The notes beneath the pieces were generated by a model that worked only from the letters and a program-made list of their open reading frames with translations, had not been told where the DNA came from and searched no databases. The position numbers and the translations under genes were made by a program. A stretch of DNA of 10,524 nucleotides from Gracilaria caudata (Eukaryota; Rhodophyta; Florideophyceae; Gracilariales; Gracilariaceae): the NCBI GenBank assembly GCA_030374735.1, contig JASCIV010000837.1:961-11484 (forward strand), given 5' to 3'. This document shows positions 6,964-10,524 of the stretch, one piece after another (position 1 is the first letter of the stretch; every line of letters starts with the position of its first letter).

Positions 6964-7764
6964 ATGAATCACGCTCGAGTCTTGCGGACTGGTTCGCAGC
7001 TGGCTCGCGTCCTGCAGCCAGGACCCCGTTTTCCAAGGGGTCTACGGTTTTACACGTCGAAACCCTCTGCGCCGGATTCGGAACAAGTTCTATACGAAGA
7101 ATACGTAACACCTGACGGTGGCTCTTATCGTCTAGACTATGACGCTCAGAAGAAGTTTAAAGCTGACGACTGGCAGAAATTCGAACGTGCCTTCGGTCTT
7201 GACCAGACGCCAACAGATGAAGAAATCGATGAGTGGGTAGAAGCAAATTCTGAAGACTGGGAAGTAGTGCACATACCGGCCGATTTAAAGAATCCCACCG
7301 ATGCTGTTGAAGCAGACGCCTTTCCTGTGGTTGACAAATTCGATGAATTTGAGAAGCCTGTGCGATCAATGCGAGAATTCCGACAATTGGAAATGTTCAA
7401 GAGTCAGAAACGCGACGACAAGAAGCAAAAGCAGGCCATCCGTGCGTTACGATTGTCGAAAGAGATGGAGGTCGCTGCAGTGCATGCTTTGGACGCCGAC
7501 GGAGGTGGAAGGGAAGGCGGGTTAGAAATATATCGCACAAGGCTGTCGGAAAACTTGAGAGACTTGACGATTGTGTTTCGATCCGAATCAGAAGATATGG
7601 AGCCGTATTACGAAGAGATGGGAAGGAAAGTGAAGGCGGAAATTGCGCGAAGAGTGAACACAAAATTCATACCAAAGGTATGGTTCAGGCGAGCAGAAGA
7701 AGAGGACGAGAAGCGCATGGAGCTGGAGCGGCTGTTTGAACGCATTGCCAGAGAACGAGGCTGA
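6964..7764 (+). CDS. Mitochondrial protein with a C-terminal RbfA-like domain
   Basis: This 266-residue protein starts with an Arg-rich presequence lacking acidic residues (1-36). It ends in RFY-TS (28-32), a typical R-3 cleavage site of the mitochondrial processing peptidase, so import into the matrix is inferred. Residues 37-150 are an acidic, charged region with no recognised domain. Residues about 156-266 match the layout of ribosome-binding factor A, a KH-fold protein that binds the small ribosomal subunit during maturation: a helix (IRALRLSKEMEVAAVHALD), then RLSENLRDLTIVF (193-205), a helix with AEIARRV (225-231), and NTKFIPKVWFRRAEEEDEKR (232-251), ending ELERLFERIA. In RbfA these correspond to 'SPDLR.A.V', 'R.ELA.R..LR..PEL.F' and 'IE.LL..I'. 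The domain lies at the C-terminus after a long extension, unlike bacterial RbfA. The gene is solid; the RbfA assignment is by pattern only. Confidence 0.72.
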   Translation: MNHARVLRTGSQLARVLQPGPRFPRGLRFYTSKPSAPDSEQVLYEEYVTPDGGSYRLDYDAQKKFKADDWQKFERAFGLDQTPTDEEIDEWVEANSEDWEVVHIPADLKNPTDAVEADAFPVVDKFDEFEKPVRSMREFRQLEMFKSQKRDDKKQKQAIRALRLSKEMEVAAVHALDADGGGREGGLEIYRTRLSENLRDLTIVFRSESEDMEPYYEEMGRKVKAEIARRVNTKFIPKVWFRRAEEEDEKRMELERLFERIARERG

Positions 7765-7896
7765 AAGCTCCTCTCTGTTTGCAGAACCTCAAGAGTGTTA
7801 AACGAAATTAAACGCGTTGTTCACACCGCTGCTGTTCTTTGTTTATGTTCGCAAAAGTATGGGGTGAAAAGTGAGATAAGTGGATTAGCTGTGTTT
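7765..7896. other. Convergent 3' spacer between the RbfA-like gene and COQ5
   Basis: Both genes end here, 132 bases apart, so their 3' untranslated regions must be short or overlap. I see no canonical AATAAA on either strand. A/T-rich words such as AAATTAAAC (plus strand) are the only weak candidates for polyadenylation signals. Confidence 0.5.
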
Positions 7897-8721
7897 CTAG
7901 TTTGCTGGCTTGAAAGCAGAGTAGCACGCGGCAATACCGCACGTGTAGTTAGTTACAGTAACATGACGAAAGCCGCAGTCCTTCATCATCTGAGAAAATT
8001 CATCCTGCGCTGGAAACGCCCTAATGGATTCCACAAGGTATTGATAAGAGTCGCTGTCCCGAGCCACCAATTGCCCAATGCGCGGGATAACATTGAACGA
8101 ATACGTGTCGTACAACCGCCCTAATAAAGGATCACTCACAGCGGCGAATTCCAGCATCAGGAATCGTCCGCGCGGCTTGAGAACGCGAAAAGCTTCCTCA
8201 AGAGCAAGCTTTGGACGAGGCACGTTGCGCATGCCAAACGAAATGGTATACGCATCAAACGACGCGTCTGAGAACGGCAGCTTCTGCGCGTCCGCAGTGA
8301 CGATATCAAGCCCAGGAGGCCCGCGTTTGGCAGCCTGTTTGAGCATGTCTTCGTTCGGATCAGCAAGCGTTACCGATGCTCCGGGCGCCCTTTCTCGAAT
8401 CAGACGAGCAATATCGCCGGTGCCCGCGGCGCAATCCAGGATTGACATGTGTTCGGTGGGTGCGAGCTGAGAGACGAATTCTTGTTTCCAGACGCGGTGC
8501 ATACCGAGCGACATGAGATCGTTCATGAGATCGTAGTTGCGCGCGACGGAACTGAATACGGAGGAGACACGACGTTGCTTATCGTCGGTTGGGATGGTGG
8601 AGAAACCGAAATGCGTGGTGGAGTCATCTTCATCTTTCTTGGTGGCTGTTCCGGCGGCGAAACTGCGACTTGAGCCGCGCCTCGTGAGGCGAAGCAGAGC
8701 AACAGACGATCGTCGCATCAT
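7897..8721 (-). CDS. COQ5: 2-methoxy-6-polyprenyl-1,4-benzoquinol methyltransferase, mitochondrial (COQ5/UbiE)
   Basis: COQ5 carries out the C-methylation step of ubiquinone synthesis, using S-adenosylmethionine, within the matrix-side CoQ complex. The 274-residue protein has an Arg/Ser presequence (1-24) with RSF-AA (19-23), which fits a processing-peptidase site. UbiE family signature 1 is YDLMNDLMSLGMHRVWK (63-79). SAM motif I is LDCAAGTGD (95-103), the acidic residue of motif II is in LADPNEDML (119-127), and signature 2 is RVLKPRGRFLMLEF (179-192). The C-terminal block YSFNVIPRIGQLVARD (207-222) through YLVESIRAFP (228-237) is also typical. Length is normal. The frame stays open to 8832, but ATG 8721 gives the presequence and has A at -3; a second ATG follows immediately (8718). 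MenG/plastid quinone methyltransferases are related, but the presequence favours COQ5. Confidence 0.95.
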   Translation of the reverse strand: MMRRSSVALLRLTRRGSSRSFAAGTATKKDEDDSTTHFGFSTIPTDDKQRRVSSVFSSVARNYDLMNDLMSLGMHRVWKQEFVSQLAPTEHMSILDCAAGTGDIARLIRERAPGASVTLADPNEDMLKQAAKRGPPGLDIVTADAQKLPFSDASFDAYTISFGMRNVPRPKLALEEAFRVLKPRGRFLMLEFAAVSDPLLGRLYDTYSFNVIPRIGQLVARDSDSYQYLVESIRAFPAQDEFSQMMKDCGFRHVTVTNYTCGIAACYSAFKPAN

Positions 8722-8967
8722 CTTCGGAGCGACGATGGGAACCGCTCCCAACTCTGAACTTGGATGGCTCCGAGCGGGGATTCGCTTCGTCGCGAGCTCC
8801 AGCTTGATAAGGATCAATGATCTGGAGCACATTCAGCTCACGGACAGTTCCAGTATGATTTCTCTGACTTTTTACCGTAGCACGAGTTCGGGCAGTTTTC
8901 CTTCCTCGTTCCCCAGGGAGCCCATTCGACCAAGGCGTAACTTTAGGATCTACAACGCCGATAAACT
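8722..8967. other. Upstream region of COQ5 with a fragmentary minus-strand frame
   Basis: It should contain the COQ5 promoter, but no clear TATA box is visible. On the minus strand a short helical-looking frame, MGSLGNEEGKLPELVLR, then an in-frame stop, then KVREIILELSVS and another stop, lies at about 8925-8835. It could be the broken end of the relic that follows. Confidence 0.35.
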
Positions 8968-9231
8968 TCACGAGTCGGTTTGCGAGCAGCGCACGATTAA
9001 AGCGACTTCGAAGTTGCTGCGCAGCGACCTCCACACGTGCTCGTCGGACACGGGCGGCGCCAGGGGCTCGCACGTTGGTGGTGCGAAAACTATGCGCCGC
9101 TCCGTGCTCACCGCGATGCCGTTGCTTCTTTGACAAGGCGGCTCAGATTGTTTGGCATTAGAAAGAATGGCATCGATAGCTGCAAATGGTACGCTTCGCC
9201 GTTTGGTTGGGGCCAAATGTTGGCACGACAC
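8968..9231 (-). pseudogene. Unrecognised minus-strand frame, probable coding relic
   Basis: An open frame of 87 codons with GC-rich, coding-like codon choice, including CEPLAPPVSDEHVWRSLRSN and FEVALIVRCSQTDS-stop. An overlapping frame in another phase (9136-8630) is longer but much more basic and less protein-like, so I prefer this one. It has no domain I recognise, no clear start context and abuts another decayed gene on the opposite strand. It may be a 3' fragment of a gene whose tail continues in a different frame toward 8835. Confidence 0.3.
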
Positions 9232-9299
9232 TCGTTCGAAGCGGTTCCAGTGAAAGACTTGTCTGGTTCGCCTCTATGCGATGAGAGTAGTCGCTCAGC

Positions 9300-9779
9300 A
9301 CCGCGACGCGCAGTGGAGCCGTATAGAGCAGGTACTCCACGGCGGTAATGATGTGCAAGTTACGCACAACGTGAAATGTGCATTGAAGCACAACTCGCGG
9401 CGCGCGCAGTGAAAGCTGTACAAGAAAGGGTAACGAACAAGCTTGGTGCTTTATTGGGATATGGCGATGAACGCTTCGACACCAAATGCACAACGAGCAG
9501 TGGAGCTGTACGAAAGGGCAATACACCACGGCCATGGTGTAATAGCCATGTTCAACTTGGGAGTTCAACTCGGATCTTTGGACAGCAGAAACACTTGCGA
9601 ACGATATCTTTGTTTTTGTCCAAACGCACTTCTGAGGGTCGAATACATGAATAAATCGTTGTGAAGCTTCCGTTCTTTCCATGAAGCTCGCAGAGAGCAT
9701 GTTGAAGAACGCTGAAGATCTTCTTGCCGCACTTGAGGCGCTGAAGAAAGGGCAGGGCGACCTTAGTAACAGCATTTAA
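9300..9779 (+). pseudogene. Decayed Sel1-like repeat gene
   Basis: Sel1 repeats are about 36-residue helical pairs used for protein binding. The best preserved unit reads RAVELYERAIHHGHG, then AMFNLGVQL (about 9494-9570), the typical Sel1 core. The same DNA core recurs upstream in damaged form: GCAGTGGAG at 9310 and GCAGTGAAA at 9406, against GCAGTGGAG at 9497, with spacings of 96 and 91 where an intact repeat would give about 108. Small insertions break the frame in each, for example in the second unit's tyrosine-glutamate codons. After the repeats, a frame ending at 9779 reads EASVLSMKLAESMLKNAEDL and then LAALEALKKGQGDLSNSI-stop, a plausible helical C-terminus. A functional spliced gene is possible but I see no convincing introns. 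Confidence 0.5.
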
Positions 9780-9923
9780 GATATAGGGAGACAATGGAAA
9801 CCTTGAACGGCGCTGACGGCGGCGCCAAAACTGTGAGTGTGAATAGAGTGCTCTAACAGCGATAGATATAGGTTTCCGATGCGCGATCTCACAAACCATA
9901 CACCGAGCTTTCGATATGAGAGC
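9780..9923. other. Spacer with no gene
   Basis: Contains a compact GC-rich patch, CGGCGCTGACGGCGGCGCC, followed by AAAA. On the minus strand it reads TTTTGGCGCC, which fits the E2F/DP consensus TTTSSCGC, but such short matches arise by chance. No gene is seen. Confidence 0.4.
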
Positions 9924-10422
9924 TCACGCCGTGATCAGTTTTCCCACGCTGACAGCGAGCTTTTCGGAGCCCTCGCTCTCGCTGCAACGCAACGTTCACC
10001 GTGAGCGGCGGCGCATGCGCCGCGGTGGCCACGCGCAGCACGGCGCGCGGCGGCAGCGTGAGATCATCGCGCATGATGCGGGTGCGCGCGGATGCGCGCG
10101 TTGATGTGCTGCGGCGCGAGGATGAGCGTGTTGAGCGCGACCTGCTCGTCTTGTGTGCTTGCAGCTTCGGCGTTTGCCTTGGCGGCTGCCGGGGATGTGC
10201 GCAGCGTCAAGCCTTGACCGCTACCGGAGCCCACAGCATGTGCAGTGACTTACAGACGCCGAACGCTTACAGCGGGTGGTGGTTTCACACACTTTGCACC
10301 AGTTGATCTACATCGGCCACTTTTTGGTGCATATCTCCAGCGGAGGACGGGATCTCCCGGATGCCCGCATCAGCATGATGCCTTGAGCTGCCGTCGTTCC
10401 TTCCTAGCCCAAAATAAAACAT
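9924..10422 (-). pseudogene. Frameshifted minus-strand gene with GC-rich codons
   Basis: Four segments in order on the minus strand appear to belong together. 10422-10285 starts with ATG and contains GIREIPSSAGDMHQKVADVD then QLVQSV-stop. 10249-10064 contains AAAKANAEAASTQDEQVALN then TLILAPQHINARIRAHP. 10074-about 9980 contains MRDDLTLPPRAVLRVATAAH then APPLTVNV. About 9978-9924 contains SESEGSEKLAVSVGKLITA-stop. Within each segment codons end mostly in G or C, as in the intact upstream genes. The last three segments join with only indel-type shifts and no internal stop; between 10285 and 10249 a stop and a frame change intervene. Recent decay, sequence error or a short intron near 10250 are possible. 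I do not recognise the protein. Confidence 0.4.
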
Positions 10423-10524
10423 TCGTCTCTCTCTCGTAGCTGAGTTGGCGGATTGTCCAACACTCCGCGAACCTCACGCGGCACGATTCGCACCGCTTGC
10501 GTTGGCAACGCTGCGCTTTAACCC

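Noticed and set aside
8630..9136. 168-codon minus-strand open frame upstream of COQ5
   Set aside because: Very basic, low similarity to real proteins, and it overlaps a better coding-like frame (8968-9231) in another phase.
9158..9775. 205-codon minus-strand open frame
   Set aside because: It is the complement of the plus-strand Sel1-repeat relic, whose repeat cores explain the sequence better.
10011..10020. Palindrome GCGCATGCGC
   Set aside because: Lies inside GC-rich coding-like sequence, where such short palindromes are expected by chance.
1..10524. CRISPR array, tRNA genes, intact transposon or defence system
   Set aside because: No regular direct repeats with spacers, no B-box-bearing tRNA fold, and no intact transposase, reverse transcriptase or nuclease motif was seen on either strand.

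Overview
The window looks like nuclear DNA of a compact eukaryotic genome. Three of its genes are eukaryotic nuclear genes for mitochondrial proteins (TOM40, COQ5 and an RbfA-like factor with a presequence). Several genes have TATA-like boxes, and the five intact genes are each a single uninterrupted reading frame. An intron-poor unicellular alga or protist, for example a red alga of the Porphyridium type, would fit, but nothing here proves the lineage.

Layout. 1-57 is an almost pure G tract, followed by a TATA box and a secreted protein with a malectin-like domain (189-989, +). Only 94 bases later comes an organelle-type KsgA/RsmA rRNA dimethyladenosine transferase (1084-2220, +). Both genes are very GC-rich. 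From 2221 to 5514 there is no intact gene that I recognise. The stretch holds a small tandem protein-coding repeat relic (2593-2894, +), a string of broken coding segments on the minus strand (2970-3878), a GC-rich island of uncertain nature (about 4160-4620) and another broken minus-strand frame (5016-5395). TOM40 (5515-6546, -) and the RbfA-like gene (6964-7764, +) are head to head over a 417-base shared promoter region. The RbfA-like gene and COQ5 (7897-8721, -) are tail to tail, 132 bases apart. From 8722 to the end I see only degraded coding: a minus-strand relic (8968-9231), a decayed Sel1-repeat gene (about 9300-9779, +) and a frameshifted minus-strand relic (9924-10422).

How the genes relate. 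TOM40 forms the outer-membrane protein import pore, COQ5 methylates the ubiquinone precursor in the matrix, and the RbfA-like and KsgA-like proteins both belong to families that mature small ribosomal subunits, so four of the five intact genes serve organelles. This is probably ordinary clustering of housekeeping genes. I found no defence system, CRISPR array, tRNA or intact transposon. The most unusual content is the amount of frameshifted but still coding-like sequence between intact genes, and a divergent RbfA domain at the C-terminus of a long extended protein.
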